Assembly (NCBI GenBank): GCA_963281255.1
Contig: OY725491.1
Span: forward strand, 1,426,001 to 1,490,000
Length of the DNA: 64,000 nucleotides
Source: Aphrocallistes beatrix
Lineage: Eukaryota > Porifera > Hexactinellida > Sceptrulophora > Aphrocallistidae
Reading direction: 5' to 3'
Part shown: positions 43,301 to 52,504 of the stretch, one piece after another
How the letters are laid out: every line of letters starts with the position of its first letter
Numbering within the stretch: position 1 is the stretch's first letter
Program-made: the position numbers and the translations under genes
Notes under the pieces: model-generated
Databases searched by the model: none
What the model saw: only the letters and a program-made list of their open reading frames with translations
What the model was told of the DNA's origin: nothing

Positions 43301-46300
43301 GCAAAACTTTGTTTAAAGATATAAGTAAGATCTCAACGGCTAGTGTAGGGTATTTCACAATGTATAATCCGATTTTCGCACTTGTGATTATTTAGAGTTA
43401 TTAACATACAAGCGCGCTTCGCTTACTTGCGCTGCGCGGCTGGTGGACACTTTGTGCCCTGTGTCATAGCACAATCATTATTGAATATTTCAAAGAGAAA
43501 GAAATTGAATGAGATCACATTGAGATTTGTTATTACTGAATAAATTTGTTTTTATTACTAACACACTGCATGAATTATAATAGTGTGGTAATGATATGCG
43601 CCTGGAGTTTCAGGCACTGAAATGCCTCTCACTCTCTGCAGAAGTTTTGATATTATTTTCTTTCACGAATATATCAGCCTTTGTCAATGGGTTGACGCAA
43701 CCCATGGCCCATTAACCCATCGACCCATGAGTCATTGACTCCTTTATAGCTCTGATACTGCTAATACTGTATTTACTAATCACTCTTCAGTTACAAGTTA
43801 TCATGCCTGACTACTTCATCATCTACGGAGAAGAATACATTCGTATTACAAGTGCAATTGAGCAAGTCTGTTTATTGCAAAAGAAAGATGCTCTACTCCA
43901 GTTTTTCAACACTGAAAATGTAAGTCTGAAAAAGAAATCAGGATATATTACGCACTCGTACTTTATATAGGTAATGTAACAAATTAGTATCCTCCCTCAG
44001 AATAATGCACCCTTACCAGTCGTCCACGCCCCTCTACGCCCTTGATCCAAAATTGCAGCACCGTGGGGCCTCCTATCTAATTGCATTCATTTTGCTGGCT
44101 AATAGGCTGATAGGCTATTAGTAGAAGAAAATTAACTGAAAAGAACTTACTAACAGACGAATTTAGCTATTACCATAGCCTACTACATATAAGGCCTCGC
44201 TGTAACTTTCGGATTTTCATTAATCACGCAGAATAGAGCTTAGAAATGTATTAACAGCACATATAAATATGGTGTCAAAGTACTCCTTTTCCGTTACTAA
44301 AATTTTAATTAGTCTTCATATAATTGCGCAATATGTTATATGTTATATAAGGCACTTAAGTGTTTGAATATAAAATTTTCAAATGGAACTCAGCTGTGAA
44401 TGAGTTGATGCGAAAAATAGGATTTTTCATGGACTATTGCTACATTCCAGCGTTGCTATGGAAATTATTTTAGTCATTTGGGGTCATATATATCTTGAAA
44501 ACCGAAATAACTAACCATTCAAACTTGATCCTATTTGATAGCCAATAAGACTACTTCCTATTAAGCGATTATTTAATTTCTACGTATAAATTCAATGGTA
44601 TACGAGTTATTAGACATTTATCATATTGTTCACATTTGGTAATTTGTAGATTCCGAATATCTTATTTCTGAAACTAATGCATGATAATTTTTTAGAATGA
44701 ATACTTAAAGTAAATACATCAAATTTAGAAAGAATATTGAAAATTTTGTTGGTAAATGTAAATTTTGGACTAGCAGGATTACGAAATAACATGAAATAAG
44801 AGTCGCCCAAAGGGCGACTGAGGCGGACACGCAACACAAGAGAACAAAGCTCGCTTGTTATTTTTTATGTTTATTAGGATCCACCTATGGATATCATACA
44901 GTGCTTGCTTTACTCAATGTTTCAAGAAACTGTGAAGACAGTGAAAAATCCTCATCCAGATGCGGAAACTATATATAAGGTATATTATGTATAAGAATGA
45001 CTTGTTATATATCTCGATATTTATGTATGACAAATTTTATTACATGTATCCTATAATTGCTAGTATTTCAAAATGTACTTGGCATTATTTCAGTAATTTT
45101 TAGAAGTTTATTGCATTAAGAGAATTTCTCAACACTGATCTCAAGAATCTGAATCCAGATGTACTCAATCTAGCCATGCAAATTTCCTCCAACGACTTGG
45201 GTAACAAGATTATTCCCTCCTTACTTCTCTCTCCAACCACTGAGAATCATAGCTTGTTTCTGATCAGACTTATCTACCATGTAGCAGTAATGCTATCAAC
45301 CAAACAGTACAATAAATTATTCTCACCAATTGCTATGATATATGAAAAACCTTCGAGTCTAAAAGACAAACTTTTTCCTACAATGATGGATGACCAACTC
45401 TTATCAGCTAGGACTGCAATGTTAGGGCAAAGTGGAAAATGGTATCGTTGTCCAAATGGAGATCCTTATTTCATTGGGGATGTAAGTTGAGTCTTTTTTA
45501 AAAATTGAAGTAGGTATAAGGCCTAAACCATTCGAAATACTAGAAATAAGACCTAAGACCTGCTAAATAATGCAGCAGCATAGTTTGAAAAATTAGACAG
45601 ATCGTTATATTTTATAACCTGTTTTTTAATTACGTATTCTAGATAAAATTAATCATATTGGCCAATAATCCTCCAAATGATGGCCTGTAGGTCTTTATCC
45701 TTTCAAATCAAGGCATATCGCAGGTGTCTGAGGGGATTACCCCATATGATTTAAAAAAAATCTTAATGGCTCAAGTTTTTGCTAAAAAACAACAAATTTT
45801 ATCATATTTCTTCTCCACAATATGGCATTTTGCAATTTTTAAAAAAACTTTCTGACATCGAAATTGTTAAACGATTATCCATCAAAAAATCCCAAAAGCT
45901 TCCAAAGGGGGTGGCTTTTGGGGTTTCAAAATGGTCACATGGATCAACAACTTTGAAATGTTTTTTTTGCAAATTTCCATTCCTTTGTGGCAGCCTAACT
46001 CAACGAGTTTGGAGATATCTTGCGTCCTGTGGCGTTAAGAGAATCAATATATCTTCAAAACTCGCTTAGTTAGGAATCATTAAAGAGCATTCTACATGAT
46101 CGAACGATTTTTATGCGAATTATGTCTTAAATCAATCATCTTAACATTTAGTGCGGAGGCGCTGTAACAACAAACGTTTGTCCAGACTGTGGATGTAAAG
46201 TTGGAGGACTAAATTATAAACTAGAAAACCAAAATGTGGAACTTGACATTACAAAAGATGAAACTAAAAGAGGATATCTCCTGGGAGCGCCTGTTGACAA

Positions 46301-46324
46301 AAGAAACGTCGCTAGTGGTGAAAG
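31370..46324 (+). CDS. RNF213: RNF213-like E3 ligase, eleven internal exons with RZ zinc finger
   Basis: RNF213 (mysterin) is a giant cytosolic AAA+/E3 ubiquitin ligase. Exons that splice in phase: 31370-31687, 32154-32572, 40875-40977, 41047-41144, 41232-41489, 41610-41721, 42666-43019, 43791-43919, 44878-44979, 45104-45481, 46152-46324; 2,444 nt, about 814 codons without a stop. Recognised parts: QTPIGKYISQIF in the first exon, WNRIVAVQLFISH, LLGETPDFTSADIIKHVLS, FKTFLLQLLIKYR, and the RZ finger CPNGDPYFIGD joined to CGGAVTTNVCPDCGCKVGG across the last intron. Both the upstream part (AAA core, RING) and the terminal exons are missing; the fragment lies between two foldback arms. All splice sites and the frame are intact, so it is not an old pseudogene. 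The start of the first exon is the least certain. The first long intron is 8.3 kb, full of transposons. Confidence 0.85.
32579..33100 (+). mobile_element. R2 palindromic element, left half only, at a splice donor
   Basis: It starts CATAGCCTACTGTATATAAG six bases into the RNF213 intron that begins at 32573 and matches the left half of the complete R2 copy at 35043. The right half is absent; (TA)n and another repeat follow. Confidence 0.8.
33130..33760 (+). repeat. R3: R1-headed variant repeat with two tandem ~125-bp units
   Basis: The head (GAATTGATTGAAGAATTGGG) resembles the R1 head, then diverges. At about 33520-33760 two ~125-bp units repeat, each with GACATGGGGTTTT.AGGGGTGTAGA. A related fragment, inverted, is at about 40565-40720. 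Confidence 0.5.
33808..33890 (+). mobile_element. R1 tail fragment, copy b
   Basis: Only the GC-rich tail hairpin and the GCAAGCAAGCGAAG end are present, followed by (TA)n and then a copy in the opposite direction, tail to tail. Confidence 0.75.
33908..34594 (-). mobile_element. R1 element, copy c, interrupted by a pogo-like MITE
   Basis: Full-length reverse copy from ACAAGCGCGCTTCGC to CAATTCGTTACAG, ending in (TA)n. It is split at TA by the hairpin element 34176-34360. Confidence 0.85.
34176..34360. mobile_element. Pogo/mariner-like MITE inserted in R1 copy c
   Basis: 185 bp, starts CAGTCAGGGTCACTTATTG and ends with the mirrored GACCCTGACTG. It is flanked by TA on both sides; uninterrupted R1 copies have a single TA at that point, a clean TA duplication typical of Tc1/mariner/pogo elements. 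Confidence 0.85.
34668..36122 (+). mobile_element. R1 element, copy d, interrupted by R2
   Basis: Head CTGTAACGAATTGATTGAAG at 34668, tail GCGCGCTTGTA at about 36120. A complete R2 element (35043-35990) with a 7-bp duplication splits it. (TA)n on both outer sides. Confidence 0.85.
35043..35990. mobile_element. R2 palindromic element, complete, 7-bp target duplication
   Basis: 948 bp, termini CATAGCCTACTG / CAGTAGGCTATG. The two halves are near-perfect inverted repeats that meet at about 35455 and are non-coding. It is flanked by GATGGAC at 35036-35042 and 35991-35997. R1 continues on each side, which fixes the boundaries. Confidence 0.9.
36137..36626 (-). mobile_element. R1 element, copy e
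   Basis: Full reverse copy, tail to tail with copy d across a short (TA)n tract; its head also ends in (TA)n. Confidence 0.85.
36708..37740 (+). mobile_element. R1 element, copy f, interrupted by a Harbinger-like MITE
   Basis: The head is split after CTGTAA by the 551-bp element 36715-37265; body and tail continue to GCGCGCTTGTA at about 37740. Confidence 0.85.
36715..37265. mobile_element. PIF/Harbinger-like MITE with GTTGCATGCAAC repeats
   Basis: Termini AGCCCACCATACACGATGC / GCATCGTGTATGGTGGGCT. It is flanked by TAA on both sides at a site that is a single TAA in intact R1 copies, so a 3-bp TWA-type duplication as in PIF/Harbinger. Near both ends the self-complementary GTTGCATGCAAC-type motif is repeated many times. 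Confidence 0.85.
37811..38022 (+). mobile_element. R1 head fragment, copy g
   Basis: Forward head and part of the body, cut off in the AAATTTTAAAAGAA region where reverse copy h begins. Confidence 0.75.
38023..38468 (-). mobile_element. R1 element, copy h
   Basis: Reverse copy from ACAAGCGCGCTTCGC to the head CAATTCGTTGCAG, ending in (TA)n. Internally shortened relative to copy c. Confidence 0.8.
38527..38628 (+). mobile_element. R1 body fragment, copy i
   Basis: It carries only the ATGATGACTCATCAC...GACGTCATCATTACGC part of the body; element R4 follows directly. Confidence 0.7.
38633..39140. mobile_element. R4 palindromic element (~510 bp)
   Basis: Arms: TAAATAGGAAGTCGTATTTT at the left is mirrored at about 39115, TTGGCTTACCTCA at about 39080, and TCGAAAATTTTTAAC around the centre. 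The centre TTGCTATGGAAACGT is shared with R2, suggesting a related family. Target duplication not identified. Confidence 0.7.
39298..39493. mobile_element. hAT-like MITE
   Basis: Starts CAGGGGTCGGCAACCT and ends AGGTTGCCGGCCCCTG, a typical hAT terminus. Flanks AAGTAAAC and AAGTAGGC match at 6 of 8 positions, consistent with an aged 8-bp duplication. Confidence 0.8.
39513..40544. mobile_element. R2 palindromic element, complete, 7-bp target duplication
   Basis: 1,032 bp with the CATAGCCTAC / GTAGGCTATG termini. Flanked by ATCCAGC at 39506-39512 and 40545-40551. Diverged from the 35043 copy, so an older insertion. Confidence 0.9.
40565..40720 (-). repeat. R3-like fragment, inverted
   Basis: It ends CAGTTCTTCAATCAATCCGAAC, complementary to the R3 head at about 33160. 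Truncated. Confidence 0.5.
41758..41893. mobile_element. Short MITE in RNF213 intron
   Basis: AGGCGCCGAATCCGGGGGGG at the left and CGAAAAGTTCGGCGCCCCTG at the right are mirrored; inside, GGGGGGCTCAAGCCCCCC forms a hairpin and the CAAATT..GGGCTGAGCCCCCC part repeats it. Non-coding. Confidence 0.6.
42054..42391. mobile_element. MITE with ACCGTATAT termini
   Basis: Left ACCGTATATATTA with TAGCCGGGCCTCGAATAATT, right AATAATAGCCGGTGA-type sequence in inverse (GGCTATTATTCGAGG) ending ATATACGGT. About 338 bp, non-coding, in an RNF213 intron. Confidence 0.65.
43020..43790. other. RNF213 intron with repeat fragments
   Basis: It contains a GGACGGAGTATCTCGTCCGTCC palindrome-bearing repeat at about 43095-43160 and an R1 tail fragment (reverse) at 43407-43460 that ends at TTTGTGCCC. 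No exon recognised. Confidence 0.5.
43920..44877. other. RNF213 intron with half R2 and R1 tail fragments
   Basis: An R2 left half begins CATAGCCTACTACATATAAG at 44174 and fades near 44650; an R1 tail fragment lies at about 44796-44858, just before the next exon. No coding sequence otherwise. Confidence 0.6.
45482..46151. other. RNF213 intron splitting the RZ zinc finger
   Basis: Separates the two halves of the RZ finger. A 96-codon open frame at 45779-46069 has no recognised similarity and no splice logic; treated as chance. Confidence 0.55.
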
Positions 46325-46372
46325 GTAATCTTATTTTACACTTTGAGGTCCAAAGATATATCCATAATAAAG

Positions 46373-49300
46373 ACGAGTGTTATCTTAGCGACGGATTCAG
46401 CGACGGATTCAAAATCCTCACTAAAACGCAAATAACTCAAAAAGTATGCGTTCTATGTTAAAAATAATTATACCTGTGGAAAGAAGAGCATTTGGGTATT
46501 TCATAAAACGCCTCAAATGTGTCAAATTTCCTAAGGTGACTTAGCATTTTGATAGTGAATTATTGTCTCAGTTTTTTGTGAATATCTCTGCAAGTAATTA
46601 GAAGAAATAGTTTTCCTTTGAATGACACTTATTTCTCAAAATGGGTATTGCGCATTTTAATTTTCAAACAAAAATATTAACTTTTGAGAAAATTATTAAC
46701 GTTTGAATTTTTGCATCAAAAATCCCATTAAAGTTTTAGCGACGGATTCAAAATCCTCACTAAAACGCACACATCTCAAAATGTATGCGTTCTATGTTAA
46801 AAATAATTATACCTGTGGAAAGAGGAGCATTTGGGTATTTCATAAAACGCCTCAAATGTGTCAAATTTCCTAAGGTGACTTAGCATTTTGATAGTGAATT
46901 CTTGTCTCAGTTATTTGTGAATATCTCTGCAAGTAATTAGAAGAAATAGTTTTCCTTTGAATGACACTTATTTCTCAAAATGTATTGCGCATTTTAATTT
47001 TCAAACAAAAATATTAACTTTTGGAATGTATAAACAGGAAATAAGTCGAGGAGTCATCTTGTCATCATATCCAAATCTTAAACCATCAAAAGAATAGTGA
47101 TAATTGAATGATTGTGTGATAAGACGGTTTTAATGTTTGGAAATAAAAACAATATTTAACAACGAAATGGTATCTCTTAAAATTAATAATGCATTGATAT
47201 ATTTATAATTAAATAGCTTACAATTTGTAAACATGTAAACATACCCGAATGGTGTAAGAATTCTTGATAAGAGAGTATGGGCGATATAGTATATCAGAAA
47301 TGATCCAAAATGAATTTAATGGAGTCTAACTAGGAAACTAAGCTAATGAGGTTATAAAAGATAAGAATTAATAAAAAAGGTACATAAATATATATACGTA
47401 CATATAACATGCTAATAATATACATGCATTTGTAGAAAAATAAACTAAAGAAGAACTGAAGCAATATCATAACTGGACATAAATAATAATTGTTCTAATG
47501 TTGCTTCTGAAAAAGGTTAACAAAGAACAAGGGAAATGGTATTTCCAGCAGGTTTGTTAAATTGTCGATTTTAAGAATTATCTGGTTAAAAGTGATAAAT
47601 ACCAACTAATACTATATAAATATGGTGTTGATAATTAAATAATGGTTTCTGCAAAAGATCAATCTAACTACTCCCTTCAGTTATCAAGTGATACAGTGAA
47701 AGGGTACTAATAAATTTCTCATACATAGAAATAATTTAGCTATTTGCGAACCCCAATTCCCAAAATAGCAACATAATATTCGACGATAATCTAAGCAACG
47801 AATATTAATTGCTCACATTGCTTGACCAACAGCTGACAGTGTTTAACAAAGCATCCATTATTACATTTCAAAACTAGTGAAAAGGCATAAATAAAAATCG
47901 AAATAAATCCAGTCACAGCTTAATGGAGAGATAAATATATATATATATATATATTTATCTCTCGAATATTATGTTGCTATTTTGGGAATTGGGGTTCGCA
48001 AATAGCTAAATTATTTCTATGTATGAGAAATTTATTAGTACCCTTTCACTGTATCACTTGATAACTGAAGGGAGTAGTTAGATTGATCTATTGCAGAAAC
48101 CATTATTTAATTATCAACACCATATTTATATAGTATTAGTTGGTATTTATCACTTTTAACCAGATAATTCTTAAAATCGACAATTTAACAAACCTGCTGG
48201 AAATACCATTTCCCTTGTTCTTTGTTAACCTTTTTCAGAAGCAACATTAGAACAATTATTATTTATGTCCAGTTATGATATTGCTTCAGTTCTTCTTTAG
48301 TTTATTTTTCTACAAATGCATGTATATTATTAGCATGTTATATGTACGTATATATATTTATGTACCTTTTTTATTAATTCTTATCTTTTATAACCTCATT
48401 AGCTTAGTTTCCTAGTTAGACTCCATTAAATTCATTTTGGATCATTTCTGATATACTATATCGCCCATACTCTCTTATCAAGAATTCTTACACCATTCGG
48501 GTATGTTTACATGTTTACAAATTGTAAGCTATTTAATTATAAATATATCAATGCATTATTAATTTTAAGAGATACCATTTCGTTGTTAAATATTGTTTTT
48601 ATTTCCAAACATTAAAACCGTCTTATCACACAATCATTCAATTATCACTATTCTTTTGATGGTTTAAGATTTGGATATGATGACAAGATGACTCCTCGAC
48701 TTATTTCCTGTTTATACATTCCAGAAATGATTGACGCATTTCACAATGAAGATGATTACTACCTTCTTGTTCTGAGAATTCGTATCTGTATTAATGCAAT
48801 CCAACTTGTATTTCAAGCTGACCGATGCGACGTTAACATTTACTTCTGATTATTCATTTATTGATTTGTTTGAACAGTTTGCTCATGCTTGTTTACATGT
48901 GTTGTTTATGCATAATAGAAATCGAGATTATACATACTGTGTAAATTTAAATACGTTACTCAATTAATCCGGACAACTTGGTCCCGATTAAGCAGGGATT
49001 CCAATTAACCGTTGAAATTTAGTTTTGGCTTATAAGTATTGGGACCATTCCGTTCCAGGAGACTTATCCCAATAATCGGTTGTCCTGATTGACCGGTTTC
49101 CCGATTAAGGGGCGTTGACTGTAATATTAACCGTAGAATGCCCAGAGGGGACACAGTGTCCCCGATATCGCGGATGTCTCCCAGCCATTTTCTATGGCAC
49201 TGAAGCCATAAAATGCTGGGCATTCTACAGTTTGAGACAATATTTGAAATATAAAATAGATCGAAACGTAAATAAACGTGTTCCAAAGGAAATATTTCTA

Positions 49301-50385
49301 GCATCAATATTTCAAGAGTTTGATGGCAAAAAACTGGGGCAATTTTTTAATATGTGATTTATAATATAAAAATTCAAACATCAATAATTTTCACAAAAGT
49401 TAATATTTTTGTTTGAAAATTAAAATGCGCAATACCCATTTTGAGAAATAAGTGTCATTCAAAGGAAAACTATTTCTTCTAATTACTTTCAGAGATATTC
49501 ACAAATAACTGAGACAAGAATTCACTATCAAAATGCTAAGTCACCTTAGGAAATTTGACACATTTGAGGCGTTTTATGAAATACCCAAATGCTCCTCTTT
49601 CCACAGGTATAATTATTTTTAACATAGAACGCATACTTTTTGAGTTATTTGCGTTTTAGTGAGGATTTTGAATCCGTCGCTGAAACTTTAATGGGATTTA
49701 TAATGCAAAAATTCAAACGTTAATAATTTTCTCAAAAGTTAATATTTTTGTTTGAAAATTAAAATGCGCAATACCCATTTTATGAAATAAGTGTCATTCA
49801 AAGGAAAACTATTTCTTCTAATTACTTACAGAGATATTCACAAATAACTGAGACAAGAATTCACTATCAAAATGCTAAGTCACCTTAGGAAATTTGACAC
49901 ATTTGAGGCGTTTTATGAAATACCCAAATGCTCTTCTTTCCACAGGTATAATTATTTTTAACATAGAACGCATACTTTTTGATTTATTTGCGTTTTAGTG
50001 AGGATTTTGAATCCGTCGCTGAAATTTTAATGGGATTTATAATGCAAAAATTCAAACGTTAATAATTTTCTCAAAAGTTAATATTTTTGTTTAAAAATTA
50101 AAATGCGCAATACCCATTTTGAGAAATAAGTGTCATTCAAAGGAAAACTATTTCTTCTAATTACTTTCAGAGATATTCACAAAAAACTGAGACAAGAATT
50201 CACTTTCAAAATGCTAAGTCACCTTAGGAAATTTGACACATTTGAGGCGTTTTATGAAATACCCAAATGCTCCTCTTTCCACAGGTATAATTATTTTTAA
50301 CATAGAACGCATACTTTTTGAGTTATTTGCGTTTTAGTGAGGATTTTGAATCCGTCGCTGAATCCGTCGCTAAGATAACACTCGT
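46373..50385. mobile_element. Foldback element copy 2, complete palindrome with unequal arms
   Basis: Left arm from 46373 (ACGAGTGTTATC): one full ~340-bp unit and a partial second unit, then a jump to the inner part at about 47025, so about 680 bp of the arm is deleted. The loop is 47782-47963 with a (TA)n hairpin. The right arm 47964-50385 is complete, with three units and an embedded pogo-like hairpin, ending ATAACACTCGT. The inner arms match each other closely; the outer right arm matches copy 1 (27659) instead, down to unit-specific variants. Left flank ATAATAAAG, right flank GGTACAAAG: no good duplication for this copy alone. Confidence 0.85.
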
Positions 50386-50394
50386 GGTACAAAG
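50386..50394. repeat. 9-bp direct repeat GGTACAAAG, right copy
   Basis: Identical to 27650-27658, directly outside the foldback terminus. Confidence 0.85.
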
Positions 50395-51364
50395 AAGAAA
50401 TCTAATTTAAACAGCAAAGAATTGGAACAAAATTATCCATACAAATTTAGAGCTTAAATATGTCAGATCTGAATAATATTTGTAGAATGCATTGATGCGC
50501 TCAAACAAGTGAACAGTTAAACACAGACACATATACAGTAAATGGAAACCACAATTAATTTAAAGGAGAAGCTCAAATTTCCTATTCAGTATGTTAAAGA
50601 AGAAATTATCATTGTTCCCTTTAAGCCAATACTTTAAGAACTGTGCGAATTTAAATACAAAATTAAGCCCAAAAATACCAAAAATACAGCGATAAATCAA
50701 TTTTGAAATCCATATCTTTGTCAATATTCCATATTATCTAATGATTGTAGTCAGCTATGTTCTATAATGAATAGGTTAAAGATAGAACTTATAATCTTGC
50801 AAATATCACTCAAGCTCAGAAAAAAATCTTGGACACAAACTAAAAAAATTTAAAAATCTGAACAATGTTATTTGTATAGGAAAATGAAACTTTCAGTTGA
50901 CTGTAAAAATGAAATTAAGCCTCTGATTGATACAAAAATTGAAATACAGTATATTTGCGCCGCATTATTCGAAAATAATTCATAATAACATTATCAATTT
51001 TTTGAGATTCATTAATATTCGATCCTTAATTGACCATCATAAAACAAAATACTAAAAATGCAATCAAACATTGTACTTGGGTTGATGTAAATCTCTGAAC
51101 AGAATAAGGGAGATGGGTATTTATGGTTTTAATGTGTAACAGTTGTTCCTCATTATATAATTATACATGTTTATCTCTCTAACGAGTTGGCTCCTCTCCT
51201 CCAGTAGCTTTTCTTTCTTTCTCTCTAAGTTCGCGAGTGGAATAATACCGGAGCTTACAGTCATTTTTCATATAATAGTGAATTTGTGTTGTTGTATAAA
51301 ATGTTATTATTTTAAAACATTTCAACAAGGTTTTGTGACCGAAAATAATATCCCAGTCTCATTA
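50395..51364. other. AT-rich spacer with a possible small coiled-coil exon on the - strand
   Basis: Mostly featureless AT-rich DNA. At 50536 it repeats the 27-bp segment seen at 25711. At 51174-51262, - strand, a purine-rich frame reads LANLERKKEKLLEERSQL, coiled-coil-like; no convincing splice donor, so only a possible exon or remnant. Confidence 0.35.
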
Positions 51365-51594
51365 AAATGATGACTAATCACTCTGTTATGACATAATCAT
51401 TACGCATCAAATATTGAAAAATTGGCAAATTTTGTGATTTTTCGAGTGATGTCGATTATAGCAGTAAGACAGACATATTTAGAGATGTTATTTACCTTAT
51501 AATTAATCAATGTGAGCCCAGGCGTCCGAAGGGCTCCTCTGGTGGAGACAGTGTTCACCAGCCGCGCAGCGCAACCAAGCGAAGCGCGCTTGTA
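51365..51594 (+). mobile_element. R1 element, copy j (3' part)
   Basis: Body from ATGATGACTAATCACTC and tail to GCGCGCTTGTATA; the tail hairpin is mutated (GTGGAGACAGTGTTCACC). Confidence 0.75.
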
Positions 51595-51914
51595 TACATT
51601 TATCGAGTTTTAATAGTAAGGATAGGTTTATCTCATGATGAACAGGAGAGTACTTCTTAATTAAATTCGAACTCTACTACCGTATTTTTTATTTCGTGAA
51701 TTGAGGTTACTGCAGTTTCAAATTTGTCTTCAGTTCCTATGCCTTCAGGCCAGGGAAATCGCCACGGGGGAGAAGAGGAACAATGCTCTCATTGGCAAAA
51801 AACTACTGAGAGTTTCTAGTATTTCGTTCTCCTAACATAATTTAACAAACTACTACACTTTTGGCTCAATTTGAGGAATTCGGGCATTTTATTTGATAAA
51901 ATAGCGTCAGTTTT

Positions 51915-52055
51915 CAGGGGAAAATACCCTGGACCCCACTGGGGGCTTACAGCGCCCCCAGACCACCAACTTGGTGTCGCGCTCCATCCAAAAGTATGTT
52001 TCGTGGTTTGTCTTAGAAGGAAAAGCCTGGCGACGTCCTCAGGGGCAGATCTCCA
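51915..52055 (+). repeat. Dispersed GC-rich repeat, second copy
   Basis: Shares the CACTGG.GGGCTTACAGCG core with 16046-16195 in PIGM intron 1. Confidence 0.5.
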
Positions 52056-52063
52056 TATATAAG

Positions 52064-52147
52064 CGCGCTTCGCTTGCTTGCGCTACGCGGCTGGCGGACA
52101 CTTTCAGCTTTCTGCGCCTAGCAGTTTCTTCAATCAATTCGTTACAG
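52064..52147 (-). mobile_element. Mini R1: tail fused to head
   Basis: The R1 tail (AAGCGCGCTTCGC..GGCGGACACTTT) passes directly into the head (CAGCTTTCTGCGCCTAGCAG..TTCGTTACAG), leaving about 85 bp. It is an internal-deletion derivative bounded by (TA)n at its head. Confidence 0.75.
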
Positions 52148-52174
52148 ATATATATATATATATATATATATATA

Positions 52175-52440
52175 CAGGGTGGCTCATAAGTTCTGATACA
52201 AGCTTCTTTAGGTATAACATTTTTTATACTCAAACAATTTTCGCTGCGTGCTAGGACACATTTTTTCCCCATAGAAATCACCATACAAAACACAGTTCCA
52301 GGTCTTAGACTCGAAAAATCTTTTAAAGTCATTGAGAATAATCGAATTACAATTTCTAAAGACCATAATAACAAAGATTGTCTGAATATAAGAAATTTTA
52401 TACCTAATGAAGCTTGTCACAGAACTTATGAGCCACCCTG
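52175..52440. mobile_element. Mariner-type MITE in a (TA)n tract
   Basis: 266 bp, CAGGGTGGCTCATAAGTTCTG at the left and CAGAACTTATGAGCCACCCTG at the right, TA outside each end. It lies between two mini R1 copies in opposite orientation. A mariner transposase relic is 65 bp further on. Confidence 0.8.
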
Positions 52441-52504
52441 TATATATATATATATATCTGTAACGAATTGATTGAAGAAACTGCTAGGCACAGAAAGCTG
52501 AAAG

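Noticed and set aside
45779-46069. 96-codon frame in an RNF213 intron
   Set aside because: No recognisable motif, no splice continuity with the RNF213 frame, and low-complexity ends.
51915-52062. Possible small gene with GC-rich coding bias
   Set aside because: The GC-rich part is a dispersed repeat also found in PIGM intron 1.
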